This document shows, piece by piece, positions 1-10,555 of a stretch of 64,000 bases of DNA. The stretch comes from Protopterus annectens (taxonomy: Eukaryota > Chordata > Ceratodontiformes > Protopteridae): NCBI RefSeq assembly GCF_019279795.1, contig NC_056740.1, positions 226,728,611 to 226,792,610 of the forward strand. The letters run 5' to 3'. The position numbers and the translations under genes were made by a program. Numbering within the stretch: position 1 is the stretch's first letter; every line of letters starts with the position of its first letter. The notes under the pieces were generated by a model. The model ran no database searches and was not told where the DNA came from. It saw only the letters and a program-made list of their open reading frames with translations.

Positions 1-1
1 G

Positions 2-484
2 TTGGAGCTAAACATTAGTTCCAAAAAAGGTTTTGATGAAGCACATACAAGCAGATGTGGTTTTTGCAACCAATGCTCTTTTATACACGAAAATAGTCCC
101 ATTATATTACAGAATTACAACAGGAATAAGTTATTTGCATCCAAAGGCAATTGTAGGACAAAAATGGTAGTGTATATAGCTATTTGCTCATTTTATATAG
201 GGAAGACTGAGAGAGAGTTCAGGCAAAGAATTTACTCTCATCTATATTGTATAAAAAAGAAGGATGCAAAGAATGCCTTAGCAAGGCATACGGAGGAAAA
301 AGGTGAAGAACACAAGTTTAAGTTTGCCATTATAGATGTTACTAAGAGAAACCCTAGGGGAGGAAACATTAAAAACTATTTAGCTTATAGAGAGCTTTAT
401 TGGCAGGTATTAACAAATGCTAACACAGCCCCAGGAATTAATGACTTTTTGTCAATCAAACCTTTGTTGTTATTGAACAATTAA
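2..484 (+). CDS. Penelope-like element, C-terminal GIY-YIG endonuclease (partial, runs off left edge)
   Basis: The open frame enters from outside the window, so its first residue is not a true start. Visible in order: a Cys cluster CGFCNQC (about residues 19-25), KGNC, then VVYIAIC and FYIGKTERE (64-72, the YIG half of GIY-YIG), Arg76 and His80 in RIYSH, ALARH (92-96), and the distal Glu in RELYW (131). This is the layout of the endonuclease that ends the single pol ORF of Penelope-like retroelements, where it nicks target DNA. All expected catalytic residues (Tyr, Arg, His, Glu) look present and no stop interrupts the domain. The RT part lies off-window. It belongs to a different family from the Penelope element at 20014-24654. 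Confidence 0.88.
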   Translation: MELNISSKKGFDEAHTSRCGFCNQCSFIHENSPIILQNYNRNKLFASKGNCRTKMVVYIAICSFYIGKTEREFRQRIYSHLYCIKKKDAKNALARHTEEKGEEHKFKFAIIDVTKRNPRGGNIKNYLAYRELYWQVLTNANTAPGINDFLSIKPLLLLNN

Positions 485-870
485 CATATTTCAGCCATTT
501 CGGATACATTCTAATAAGTATAAGTAAACACATAATATGCTAAAGTGTTATGCCACATATAACTGTTTCATAATATCTTCAGCAAGTTTATAGCACTTAT
601 AATATGATGAAATTTTTTAATATACACATTTTAAAGCATATGTTTTTAAAGTTTATTTGTATCATGTTGTTTTGGCGCCATTTTTTATATAAATTGACCA
701 CAGGCGCATTTATTCATTGTTCTGATGAAACTCGCTTGACGAGTGAAAGCGCTTAACCAACTAAGCTCTGTGGATATTTATTAAACTCTTTGGACTTTTA
801 CGTGGTTCCGGTGGATTTATTTTGCTTGTTTGGCTGCCGAGGATTGTCCGTTTGGATATTGTGTATGTTA
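485..870 (+). mobile_element. 3' non-coding end of the first Penelope-like element
   Basis: AT-rich DNA following the endonuclease stop. It contains the motif CTGATGA (722-728), a perfect 5-bp hairpin (730-734 with 740-744), then GAAA (745-748). This block is typical of the pseudo-LTR of Penelope-like elements, which often carry hammerhead ribozymes. The right end is not sharply defined and is placed where L2-like coding remnants begin. Confidence 0.55.
722..765 (+). ncRNA. degenerate hammerhead-ribozyme-like motif
   Basis: Core order matches a hammerhead: CTGATGA, stem II ACTCG/CGAGT with loop CTTGA, then GAAA, then a weak AGC/GCT stem III. I could not find a convincing stem I flanking the core, so it may be non-functional or only a relic. 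Penelope-like elements are known to carry hammerheads in this position; activity here is unproven. Confidence 0.4.
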
Positions 871-879
871 CTTGTATTC

Positions 880-1110
880 TTCAGATCAATAACCTCTCTC
901 CAGTCCTTTAAAACCTTTCTGAAAGACTACCTACTTCATGCTCAACCTCAGGATAAAATATATCCCTAAACATGAACACGTACCTATTCACACCTTACAC
1001 CTCCTTACTCCCCATTCTTCACTTACTTCCTTACTTCAATCAGTTTTTCTCTCGACTCTCTATCTCAATATGCCAGAACCCCTGTTTTTTTTTCTCACTT
1101 CATATTGCAA
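880..1110 (+). pseudogene. L2-like LINE ORF2 C-terminal remnant
   Basis: A broken frame reads like SPVLKTFLKDYLLHAQPQD, resembling the C-terminal 'TFKNLLKSYLY' segment of the L2-like LINE at 36340-37688. It is followed by pyrimidine-rich 3' sequence. Short and frameshifted; identity is by similarity inside the window only. Confidence 0.45.
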
Positions 1111-1123
1111 TTTTTGTTTGTAT

Positions 1124-1214
1124 TATTTATTTATTTTATTTTACATTTGTTTACCAGGATAGTCCGACTGGATACATGTCCATTTTCAGTGGAGGCCTGG
1201 GGAGAAAAGTTCCA
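1124..1214 (-). mobile_element. L2-like LINE 3' terminus
   Basis: Read on the minus strand it gives ACTTTTCTCCCCAGGCCTCC, then the GTCGGACTATCCTGGTAAAC block and a TAAATAAATAAA-type tail. This is the same 3' terminus as the plus-strand LINE ending at 37688. It abuts the oppositely oriented remnant at 880-1110, so two insertions or a rearrangement meet here. Confidence 0.7.
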
Positions 1215-1452
1215 AATAGACAAATTTACATGGATTACACAAGAAGTTAGATAACATTAGAAAATATAAAACAAAGTGATTATGTACAATGGTTTAGTAG
1301 CGTTTCCTAGTAGGGACTCACAATTTTCATGGACAGACACAATTAAAAGCAAGAGACGTCAGACTGGATATAGAGCTTGGTGACGTAGTTACATGTTATG
1401 ATATTTACAGATTATGCTTTCAGTTTATAACTTAATCATTATACTAATTTAC

Positions 1453-1539
1453 CTTTAATTTCTCTAAACTAGCTAAAATTTCTCCAAGTATTAAATCATC
1501 AGCATATAAGTTGTGTCTTTTCTTAACCAATGTTTTCAC
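1453..1539 (-). pseudogene. small LINE reverse-transcriptase fragment (YADD region)
   Basis: The minus strand encodes a run reading KRHNLYADDLILGEILAS, containing the YADD polymerase active-site motif followed by the hydrophobic residues usual in L1-type RTs. It is under 30 codons and no flanking RT motif is preserved. Chance is possible but unlikely given the surrounding LINE debris. Confidence 0.45.
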
Positions 1540-1642
1540 ATTATGTCTAATTGGGTATATCATTTAAACTGCAGATGTTTTTTGTATTATTTTTGAAAAT
1601 TGTAAAGTTACTCTTCTTAAAATGTTTCTGTAATTCCTTGTA

Positions 1643-1740
1643 AGCAACCTTGGAGCTTTTCTCCCCAGGCCTCCATTGAAAATGTCCAACTACCTAGAAG
1701 GACCCAGTAATCAAATGTCAGTAAATAAATTAATTAAATT
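1643..1740 (+). mobile_element. L2-like LINE 3' terminus
   Basis: Contains GGAGCTTTTCTCCCCAGGCC followed by a diverged tail ending in AATAAATTAATTAAATT. It matches the 3' end of the 36340-37688 element and is the third such terminus in the first 1.8 kb. Confidence 0.65.
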
Positions 1741-2121
1741 CTGGTCTACAAAGTGATTAAAATGCACACCTTTGATCTGAAGTTCACCAGCTCTGTTGAA
1801 ATAAAAGAGTGAAAACTATTCTCAGAATAGTCACAGATATTCACATTACAAAAAATAAAAAGTAACAGGACATACATTCAAATTAGTTTATTGATATCTA
1901 ATGAAAAAAGTCTTTGTCAAAACATGATACATAACGTGTCCTCTAAATAGCCAACAGTCGGCTAACTGAAGTGCATTGAGTCGGCAGCTAGTGACAGCTG
2001 CAGATCCAGCTGATGGTAGGAAAACGTATATAAAACCACAATTCTCCCAGTAGGTACACAATTTGAAATTTTACTCATAGCAAGGACACCAATATCTGAA
2101 GGCTACTAACAAATGTCATAG
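1741..2121. other. unassigned AT-rich spacer
   Basis: No coding frame, repeat terminus or structured motif that I can support. Confidence 0.4.
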
Positions 2122-2169
2122 CTCATCATCATCGTCATCATCATCAGCCCCCCTTTTCCCATTTTTCTA

Positions 2170-2761
2170 CATGGGGTCGAGGTATCATGTTAACTGTCGC
2201 CAACTCTCTCGATTCAGTGCCACACTCCTGCCTTCTTCAACACTCATGCCTGACTGTAGCAGATCTTCTTTCATACAATCCATCCACCTGTTTGCTGGAC
2301 AATCTCACTTCCTCTTACCTTCTTCCTGTCTGTCCCAAATCTTCCTCACCAGATTGTCTTCTGCTTTTCTACATGAGCCCAAACCACCATAATCTGTTCT
2401 CTTTGAGCTTTTCTACAATTGGAGCTACTTTGGCTTCTGCTCTTATGTCCTTATTTCTTCATCTGTCCCACAGTGTGCATCCTATCAGCTTTCTCAGGCA
2501 CTTCATTTCCATCACCACTAGCTTCTTCAACTGTTCTGCCTTTACTGCTCATGTTTCTGTACCATACAATAGTACTGGTCACACCACTGTCTTGTACACC
2601 TTACTTTCCATCTTCTTTGGCAGTCTTCTATCATAGACTACACCTGATACTCTGTGCCAGTTGGCTGCAGCCCCTCTGATTCTAGCTTTTACCTCTTCAT
2701 TCAGACTAACCTTCTCCTCAACTAATCCTCCCAGATACTTGAAGCTGTTTACCTGTTCCAC
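2170..2761 (-). pseudogene. RTE-like LINE C-terminal domain and 3' UTR
   Basis: Starts with FKYLGGLVEE and RVSGVVYDRRLPKKM, blocks that follow the RT thumb in RTE proteins. Later come WWFGLM and a Lys/Arg-rich stretch in a frame with several stops. It ends just before the (GAT)n tail. Confidence 0.75.
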
Positions 2762-2776
2762 TATCTTCCTTTCTAT

Positions 2777-3663
2777 CTATATTCTCAGCTTCTTCTGATT
2801 TCCCCAATTTGCTGCCATTACCACCATCTTATCTGTGCTTAGTTTCATCCCATGTGCCTTCAGATTTGCATTCCATTCTCCTATCCTTTGCTGAAGTTCT
2901 AGCTCAGAGTCTGTCTGTACTTCCACATCATCTGCATACAGCTGCTTTGCTGATCTGTCCCCTCCAACCTGTTTGCTAATGTAGTCCATCACCAGTATGA
3001 ACAGCTGTGGGCTCAGAGCTGAACCCTGATGTACACCCACACCCATTGGGATCCCCTCTGTGAGGTCAAACATGGTTCATAGTTGAGTCATTGGGTCCTT
3101 GTACATAGCCTGCACTAATTCTACCAATGTTTCTGGGACTTAAAACCACCACAATACTGTCCAGATCAGCTTTCTTGGGACCTTGTCATATACTTTCTCC
3201 AAGTCTAGGAATGCCCAGTTGGACTCTCTCCTCATCTCTAACTTCTTCTCAAGTACCTGTCTCAATGCAAACATCAGGTCAATTGTGCTGCATTCTGATC
3301 TGATCTGAATCTAAACTGCTCATCTCCCATCTTACATTCTACTACTCTGCTATCAATCACCATCTCCAGAACTTTCATGCAATGTGATAGGAGTTTGATG
3401 TCTCTGTACTGCCCACAGTTGTGGATGCCCCCTTTGTTCTTGTACTCTGGTACGAGTATGCTTATTCTCCAGTCATCTGGGATATGCCTTTCTCTCCACA
3501 TTGCTATTAGTACTCTCAGGAGCCATTTCTCCCCTATCTCACCCAGCATCTTTATCATATCTGCTGTGACCTCATCTGAGCCTGCTGCTTTCCCTGACTT
3601 CATCTTCCTTAGTGCTGTTCTTACTTCTTCTAGGGTGGGCTCCTCTTCTTCTCCTCTCATCAT
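2777..3663 (-). pseudogene. RTE-like LINE reverse transcriptase (frameshifted)
   Basis: Two blocks in different frames. The upstream one (3274-3663) has GKAAGSDEVTADMIK, the W-x-x-S-x-LVP segment, YRDIKLLSH and EQFRFR, which are RT fingers and palm. Between them lies AFLDLEKVYDKVP. The downstream block (2777-3073) has HQGSALSPQLF and LYADDVEV, the polymerase catalytic motif. At least one frameshift and a stop separate them, so no working polymerase can be made. Confidence 0.85.
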
Positions 3664-4518
3664 AGGCTATTTCTGGGACAGTACAGCTTCTGTGGGGGTT
3701 TCTTCATTCAGAAGCTGCTGGAAATACTCCTTCCATCTGCCTTTGATGTCCTCTGGGCTGGTGAGCAGGTTGTTGCTGGAATCTATTATGAAGGGTATCT
3801 ATCTTCTTTATCTTTCTGTCTTTGCCTTGCAACCTGATATAGTTTCTTTGTGATCCTTACTGAGTCACTTTCCAGAAGTTGGTAGAGTTTCTCCAGTGCC
3901 CTATTCTTTGCTACTGCAACTTCTTTCTTAGCTTCTTTGTTAGCCAACCAGTAGTCCTTCCTAGCCTGGTCAGTATTTTTATCTCCCACTTCTTCCTGCA
4001 CTCCTTTTTTCTTTTGATGACTTCTTGGACTTCTGCATTCCACCACCAGCTTTCCTTATGTTCCTTATTTCCATACCTGCCTCAGCCACATATCTTTTCT
4101 GTACTCATAACACATGCTGTTTTTAGGCGCTGCCATTCTTCTTCAACTCCAACTATTTCCTCCTCTTCTTGGGGTGCTAGAGCCCTGAGTAATTCATTAA
4201 ATTGTTGTACTTTCTCTCCAGTCAACTTCCAGGTCTTCAGCCTGGTCTCTGTTGACCTTAGAGCCTACTCTGACAACTGCTTGCAGCTGATTGTGTCAAC
4301 TAGTGTGGGCCAACAGTTTCACTGGGGATGACTTTGCAATCATGGATTCTGACCCAGTGCCTTTTCCTTACTAGGAAGAAGTCTACCTGAGTTGCATGAT
4401 GTCTACTCTTGTATGTGATCTTGTGACTGTCTCTCTTTCTGAACCATTTGTTGGCTACTATCAAGCCATTTGCCAGATAGAAGTCTAGAATGGTTTCTCC
4501 TTCTTTCTTCCAGTTGCC

Positions 4519-4995
4519 CTACCCATGTGGACCCAGGCAGTCCTCATATCCTGTTCTGTCTGAACCGATATGTGCATTCATGTCACCCATTATTAACACC
4601 AATTCATGTTGTCCTGCTTTATCTAGTAGGTCCTGCAACTGCTGTCTGAATGCACTCTTTTCCTCACTATCACAACCCTGCTGTGGGGCATAGGCTGAGA
4701 TTATGAATACTGCCCTATCATTACACTGAAGTCTGACCGCCATGAGTCTGTCATTAATTCTGATGATATCCCTTACTGCCTTCTGAAGCTCCTCTCTCAC
4801 CACAATTCCTACAACATTTATAGCCTGCCCTCTACCTGAGTAGTAGAATCTGGATCCCAAGCCAAGTGGCTTTGCTGCACTGCCCTTCCATCTCGTTTCC
4901 TGTATACATAGGGTGTCCAGGTTCCTCCAGATAATCATGTCATCCACTTCCAAGCTGCATCCTGTCCATGAACCTACATTATGTATAGCAACTCT
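4519..4995 (-). pseudogene. RTE-like LINE AP endonuclease domain
   Basis: The frame begins ELRVAIHNVGSWTG and continues with LCIQETRWKG (the catalytic Glu motif), IISAYAPQQG and MGDMNAHIG. These are the conserved blocks of the apurinic-like endonuclease at the N-terminus of RTE proteins, which nicks the target for reverse transcription. The chain is continuous over about 150 codons. Downstream of it, RKRDSHKITY and ATQVDFFLV mark the domain's end in a shifted frame. Confidence 0.85.
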
Positions 4996-5459
4996 CAGTT
5001 CATGTTTAGCAGGTTGGTTGGTTTTATGTCCAGCTTTCGCTCAACAGAGCTATCTCAGGTAACCCAGGCTGGGCAACTAGACACCGGCCAGCCAGTAGCT
5101 TATTGACTCAAGGCTGCTGGGCTTTATGGTGGGCACACACTGGCCAACAGGGGCATATATACCCCTCCCACCATTAGCATGTGTCCCAGGCATGAGTCAG
5201 ACTAGGCTGGGTCCTCAACCCACTTTTTGTCGACATTAGTTAACATGACCGAATTACCTAGAGCCATATTTGACACCGTCGAGTGGCAAGCCCTGCCACA
5301 GCGCGCAGTCTGTGATCCATGTTCTCCTATCTTGAGGTACTGTGCACCACAGTACATGCCCAAAGCGGTTGGTCTGTACAACTCTTCCCCCTATAGGACA
5401 CCATGTGGAGTCTGTGCTGCTGCCCACAGCCCCATTTATTCGTCCGTTTCAGACGTTTC

Positions 5460-6900
5460 AGCCATAAACAAACTATACAATAGAAGGAGGAAGCTACTAC
5501 ATGACAGAGAAAAATCCCAAAAAGGGAAGGCATCTCTGATCAGTATTAGCAAAAAACTATGGGCACTCATAAAATCGTCTAAGGCCAGCTTCGAGAGAAA
5601 AATTGAACAGGACACTAACGATAATCACAAGGCTTTCTTTAGTTATGTTAGGAACCTGGGTGGGAATTCCCAGATATGCTCAGAATTAGTCCAAAATGAC
5701 AAAAAATACACCGAACCCACAGACATTGCCAACATCCTATCTGACAGGTTCAGCGCAACCCCCCCCCCCACCCCACCACCAAAAGGGCAAATATCTATAC
5801 CAGCAGAGTGCTGCCCCCCTGACATCTCAGATGCTCAGGTAAGAGCCGCCCTCTCCAAAGCAAAAAACACAGCATCAATGGGACCAGACGGTGTCCCGGG
5901 CTGTGTCCTACATGAACTCCAAGAAGAGCTAAACCCAAACATAAAACTACTGTTCAATCTCAGCCTTACTACAGGATACGTACCCAAAGAGTGGCGTACA
6001 GCAACAGTGGTCCTTCTCCACAAAAGTGGTGCCTCAATGGATCCTGGAAACTATCATCCCATAAGCCTGACTAGCTTGGTCTGCAAAGCTATGGAAAGGA
6101 TCATCATGGACTTTATAAATAAAGATATTGGGGACCTACAGACACTGGATCCTACCCAGTTCGACTTTGTTAAGGGAAGATCCTGCCTCAAACCTGGCCG
6201 ATTTCTTTGAAAGAGTCACCAAGGCCATTGACGAGGGGAAGGTGGTCCACACAGCCTACCTGGACCTCACAAAAGCCTTCGATACAATACCCCACTCGGG
6301 CATTATAGATAAGCTCACCAGCTTAAATATAAACCCCTATGTCACTAGATGGGTTGCAAACTGGCTCAAGGACAGAACCAACATGGTTAGAATTGCTGGA
6401 GCCATGTCAGACTCCAAACCAGTTACAAGTGGCATCCCACAAGGCTCAGTCCTGGGACCTCTCTTGTTCGGTATATATTTCTCAGAGGTACAGGCCAACA
6501 CGGAAGGACTGTGGCTGACCAAGTTCGCAGATGACTGCAAACTGGGTGCCATAATCGACTCTCCAGCCAACACAAGCATCCTCCAAAAGGGCCTCATAGA
6601 AACAGACAACTGGTGCCAGAGCCATGGCCTCAAGCTAAATGCCAAAAGTGTATAGTCATCCCCTTTGGCAAAAACAAAGTGCCCACAAATTACCACATAG
6701 GTGGTAACCCATTAAGTACGGAAGAAGTAATTAGGGACCTGGGGACCCAAGTTGATAGCAATCTCTCATTTGACAACCACGTGGCCAAAGTGGTTAGAAA
6801 AACATTTTATATAGCCCACCTAATCATGAAGGGATTCACATCTAGATCAGGGGAGGTCATCGTGCCTCTTTACTCATCCCTCATCAGGCCCATAATTGAG
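5460..6900 (+). pseudogene. CR1-like reverse transcriptase (three frames)
   Basis: Frame one to about 6190 carries MGPDGVPGCVL, WRTATVVLLHKSG and ISLTSLVCKAMERII. A shift then leads to HTAYLDLTKAFDTIPH, SGIPQGSVLGPLLFG and KFADDCKLGA (catalytic FADD intact). A second shift near 6640 gives the thumb segment VIRDLGTQVDSNLSF and VVRKTFYIAHL. All RT motifs survive, so the frameshifts look relatively recent compared with the older CR1 scraps elsewhere in the window. Confidence 0.85.
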
Positions 6901-6911
6901 TACAATGCCCC

Positions 6912-7045
6912 AGGGAGAACATGCAAAGTGAGAACATGCAAACTCCAAACAGGCATTGGTTGGAGGTCAAGATCAAACCTTGTACCGTGTGCATGGGAAT
7001 TGAGGACCTTAACCACTAAGCCATCTGGTCATAGCTCAGTACTGA
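6912..7045 (-). mobile_element. tRNA-derived SINE head inserted in the CR1
   Basis: On the minus strand: an A-box-like TGGCTTAGTGG, then a B-box-like GGTTTGATCTT, followed by GGAGTTTGCATGTTCTCCCT, which resembles the body of the other SINEs here. Pol III promoter spacing is tRNA-like. The rest of the inserted block (7046-7414) is unassigned. Confidence 0.6.
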
Positions 7046-7414
7046 GCAAAATAAAAAAGCAAGAGAAGTCCCACTACATGTCAGTCACTAACAATAACAA
7101 TCTGCCAGAAATGCCACAATATCTTTCACAACACTCAGTGGCCTAACATTTGATACATAACGATGGACATAATAGCCTCAAAATAACCATACAGGTAGCA
7201 AGGAAAGTACAACTTAAGTCACAGTAAACAGCAACCAAAATGGGGACAAAACACACAAATTTCGAGACAAGCAAATTAGGAAGGATTCAAAGCTCTCCGG
7301 AATGCTATAGTGGAACTCAAGAAAAATCATTTTTTTTTGTATATACAAATATGGTCATTTCAGCAAAAAGTATTAAAACTGCAATCATATTAAATGCAGG
7401 ATGGCAGTAACATG
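7046..7414. other. unassigned remainder of the insert in the CR1
   Basis: AT-rich DNA between the SINE head and the point where CR1 coding similarity resumes. It has no coding potential I recognise. It may be the far end of a longer composite SINE or a second insertion. Confidence 0.4.
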
Positions 7415-7935
7415 ACTCAAAAAGAATACAAGGTATAAAAAGCCTGCCTTATGCAGAGCACCTTTCCCTTTCCCTCTAGTCAGTCTCCTACAGATTGCTG
7501 AGGGGTGATCTATGTCTGGCTTATAAAGCATCTGCAAACCTCACATTTATGAATCTCCTACATATTTGTAAGTCAAACAGTATCAGAAATATAAGGTCTA
7601 AGGACCTGAATTTTGTCTGTGACATAAAAAGAACATGCTAGAGAGACTGATATGTGTCAAAGAGTCTGCCCCTCCTATGGAACATGCTTCCCATCCATGT
7701 GAAGCTGAGTTTGTCTGTTACCCAGTTTAAGCACAACCTAGAAAAGTGGATGGTGAATAGGATATTTACACCAGGCCTGGCACCCATGTCCATTATGGAC
7801 AGAAGTAGCTTATAAATGCCTGTCCCTCAATGTCATATCTGGATACAAGACATCATTATTCTTTCAGGAAAACTTGGCTAGGTTTAGAAAGACCCCTTGG
7901 GTCATTAGCCTAGTAACAGTCTATGGGTCTATGAA
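7415..7935 (+). pseudogene. CR1-like ORF2 C-terminus and 3' UTR
   Basis: A broken frame reads YRLLRGDLCLAYKAS, LLHICKSNS, LPLLWNMLPIHVK and FKHNLEKWM, matching segments of the CR1 copies at 41750-43265 and 58122-61960, then the CR1 3' UTR. Confidence 0.8.
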
Positions 7936-8600
7936 GGGCACAGAAACAGCTCATCTTCAAATAATGCAGCACAGAGTCAAGGATATTACCCAGTTCCTTT
8001 TTTTTTCTTTTGAATAATTCATTTTTATGCAATGGGATGTTCTGAAATGGAAACTGAGAAAAACAGTTCTGGTATATTTAATTTTATTAAGTTATAGATA
8101 TTGTTTGCCAGCTTCCTCAGAATGCCAGACTGGCTAAATTGGAGATCTGTCTGTCATTTCAGGAAAGCTTTTCTCAGTACTGAAAAGGTGTGATGCCCAG
8201 AAAAGTACATTATGGAGTTGCACTTGGAGAGGGAAGAGGCGATATTCTGGAATTTAGTGTACAGTTCCAAAAATTCTGGCTAAATTCCTACACATAGTGT
8301 TAGATTCTACAGCAATCTGGTAATGAGTGACCTCAGCTGCTAAACTATCATGTCATCAACAAATGGTCTACCCCTTTATACCATCCTCATAAAAATATTA
8401 ATTATGGCAAATTAAAGCATGATCCCTCAGAAAAATATAAGTTAAATGCAATGTTGAGCAAAATTAAAAAAGCAGTAAAAAGCAATTTAAAATTATTTTT
8501 AAATTATTTAGAAGTCCTGTAAAAGCCAATGGTAGCCACTTATCATGTTGGGTATTGTGAAGAAGAAAAATGGAAAGAATTCTTAAGGACAGGATAGTGA
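7936..8600. other. unassigned spacer
   Basis: No convincing gene or repeat end. Around 8345-8370 the minus strand reads PFVDDMIV, which could be a worn RT motif, but nothing around it supports that. Confidence 0.3.
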
Positions 8601-9612
8601 GTAGGGTACTTTTCCGTTATCGGGACAACAATGAAAATGCAGTTGCTGAGCTGCGAATGTACACAGAACACAGAACCAACAAGGTTTAACAGATGTTGGT
8701 TCACTTCATATGTCTTTATGTCACTCTCACTGTAATAGAAGTTTGTCATACCTGGTGGTCTGACACTATTTCTTCGTAAGTCTTCATTTTGAATAGTTGG
8801 CAGTTTTTACATTAACGGTTCTTTAACTAGTTCTTGTCTAAGAGGTGACATAATTGCCGTGAAGCTCCTTCTACAGGTTCTTTCTACAGTTGCTCAGTGC
8901 TATATACACATAATATGTGTATTTTACAAAAAAATTAACATATTTTCTGATTGTGATGAATGGAGGGTGACTTTTTTTTTTTTATTTCAGGTGAAAGCTG
9001 CTAGCAGACACGTAAGTGGTGTAGTCTGAAACTTATTTTTTGTGTCTGCTTTTGTTGGTTAGACTGACAATGAAACTGCCGCTGTCCTACAGACACATAT
9101 ATATGTATATAAATTTTTTAAAATTTAGAATCAGTTCTTCCGTGGTTGCCATCCATTCTTCTTACATGTGTTTACTGTAACATTAGTTTCCATTATCCCT
9201 TGAAGCAAATAGTGAGTCACTGATACTTGTAATCCTGTACTGATTCTTGGTGTTGATGTTCTTGTTTTTTGAGACCAACATTGTCCTGCCGATACCTAGT
9301 ATCTTCCTTTTTTTTTCTACTAGCAATATGGAATTAAAGTCACCTGATAGACTGCAGCCCTTTAAACGCCGATCCCACATACACACGACGATGCACTTAT
9401 GGCGAGCAAACTGTTATCTCTTTCATTGCTGGGGCAGAAGTTATGGCAGTTAATTTCCATTATATCCTTTGATAACCTGCATTAATACTAGTCAGACTGC
9501 AAATGAGGAACATAATTTTTCTAAAAGATATGCTGTTTGACCTTGCTGGTTCTATGTTTTGTGTACATTCACGCATTTCGACTGTTTCCCCGATGACGGA
9601 AAAGTACCATGA
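8601..9612. repeat. pair of imperfect inverted repeats about 0.85 kb apart
   Basis: The left arm (about 8601-8692) and right arm (about 9536-9612) are reverse complements: both contain GTACTTTTCCG, then ATCGGG, GAATGTACACA and AGAACC. The left arm has an extra roughly 14 bp. This could be a decayed DNA transposon with long terminal inverted repeats or two copies of one short repeat in opposite orientation. No transposase frame is visible between them. Confidence 0.55.
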
Positions 9613-9689
9613 GTAGTAAGTCTGAAGATGGTACAAAACATATCCATTATGATGGCTTTATTACCACAGGACTGCATTAGACAAACTTG

Positions 9690-10490
9690 TCACAGTTTTT
9701 GATAGGACGAGTAACAAGAGACAGAGAAAAGAAAACCAGTGGACATAGTCTATGTGATCTTTACTAAGAAATTCATTACAATTCCCAGAGAAGATAACCA
9801 AGCTAACATAAGAGGGGGTAGGGATGAACTAAATAAAGCAATATGAGTAGAGAACTGTGTATTAGGAAGAAAGAAAGCAGAGGGTGATGGTCTGGACTGG
9901 AGATGGTGAATAAAGGAGTACAGACAAACTGAACATGACATGATCAGTACTTGAACCCATTTTAGTTATTGTATACATGCCAGACTTACTACAGGAGATG
10001 AAAAATATTACTAATATGCTCAAAAATGATCCAATGACTTGGAAGATTATGTGGGGTCAGGACCAATTTGAGCAGGACCATAAGGAATTTAGGTAATGAA
10101 TACAGAGGTGGCAAATGAGGTTTAATGTATATAAATGAGATGTGCTCCATTCTGGCAAAATATATCAGTTAAGTAGATGAAGGGTATGGGAAATGGAGGG
10201 ATGCAGAAAAAGATGTTGGCATTCTGATCACAGAATCACCAAAAACAGAGTAAGATGGTGAGGAAAATGTTTGCAAGAAATTGGTATGTATAGCAATCAA
10301 ACAAATTCAAGGGGGAGAATGTACATGATTATATCACCCTATTAGCATGGCGAGACTATGCTTGCAGTACTGTTTTCAATTGTAGACACTGTATAGGGAA
10401 GAGGAAGAAGGACTTTAAGAAAGGGTTCACATGAGCACAGTTAAGATGATGAGTAGTATACAGGGGCTGAACCTCCGGGTCATTCTTTAT
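9690..10490 (+). pseudogene. ancient CR1-like RT fragment
   Basis: Pieces in shifted frames: VDIVYVIFTKKF (palm segment, compare VYLDLAKAFD in other CR1s), MRFNVYK, KDVGIL-like text, and a GETMLAVLFSIVDTV-like segment in the position of the CR1 'RP-x-LEY' region. Far more degraded than the CR1 at 5460, so an older insertion. It ends just before the probable host exon. Confidence 0.5.
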
Positions 10491-10555
10491 CTTTTATAAC
10501 AAGTAAATTAACACATGATGAAACAAGCAGAAACAACACCAAAGTGCTTTCCTAC

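Larger units (their letters stand above)
2122..5220 (-). mobile_element. RTE-like LINE, nearly full length, ending in (GAT)n
   Basis: About 3.1 kb, close to the usual size of RTE-clade LINEs. On the minus strand it runs from a 5' region (about 5000-5220) through an AP endonuclease, a reverse transcriptase and the C-terminal domain to a 3' tail of GAT triplets (2122-2147), a simple-repeat tail as expected for RTE. The frame is broken by several shifts and stops, so it is dead. The 5' limit is uncertain: DNA up to about 5455 that does not match the adjacent CR1 might also belong to it. A 5'-truncated relative lies at 16225-16669. Confidence 0.82.
5460..7935 (+). mobile_element. CR1-like LINE, 5'-truncated, interrupted at 6912-7414
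   Basis: The left part (5460-6911) covers the linker before RT, the RT and thumb; after a 0.5-kb insert the C-terminal end and 3' UTR resume (about 7415-7935). The linker phrase NHKAFFSYVR is shared with the CR1 at 58122-61960. The 3' end, with GGGTCATTAGCCTAGTAACA, matches the other CR1 3' ends in the window. The 5' junction near 5460 is inferred from loss of similarity to that copy; 5227-5459 is open but unrecognised. Confidence 0.8.

Noticed and set aside
2171-4693. Serine/phenylalanine/leucine-rich plus-strand open frames
   Set aside because: Antisense shadows of the minus-strand RTE-like LINE coding region.
8697-8770. Minus-strand ATG followed by KTYEEIVSDHQ and a GTATGA donor, a possible first coding exon
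   Set aside because: Twelve codons only, no supporting acceptor or promoter, and it lies inside the inverted-repeat unit 8601-9612.
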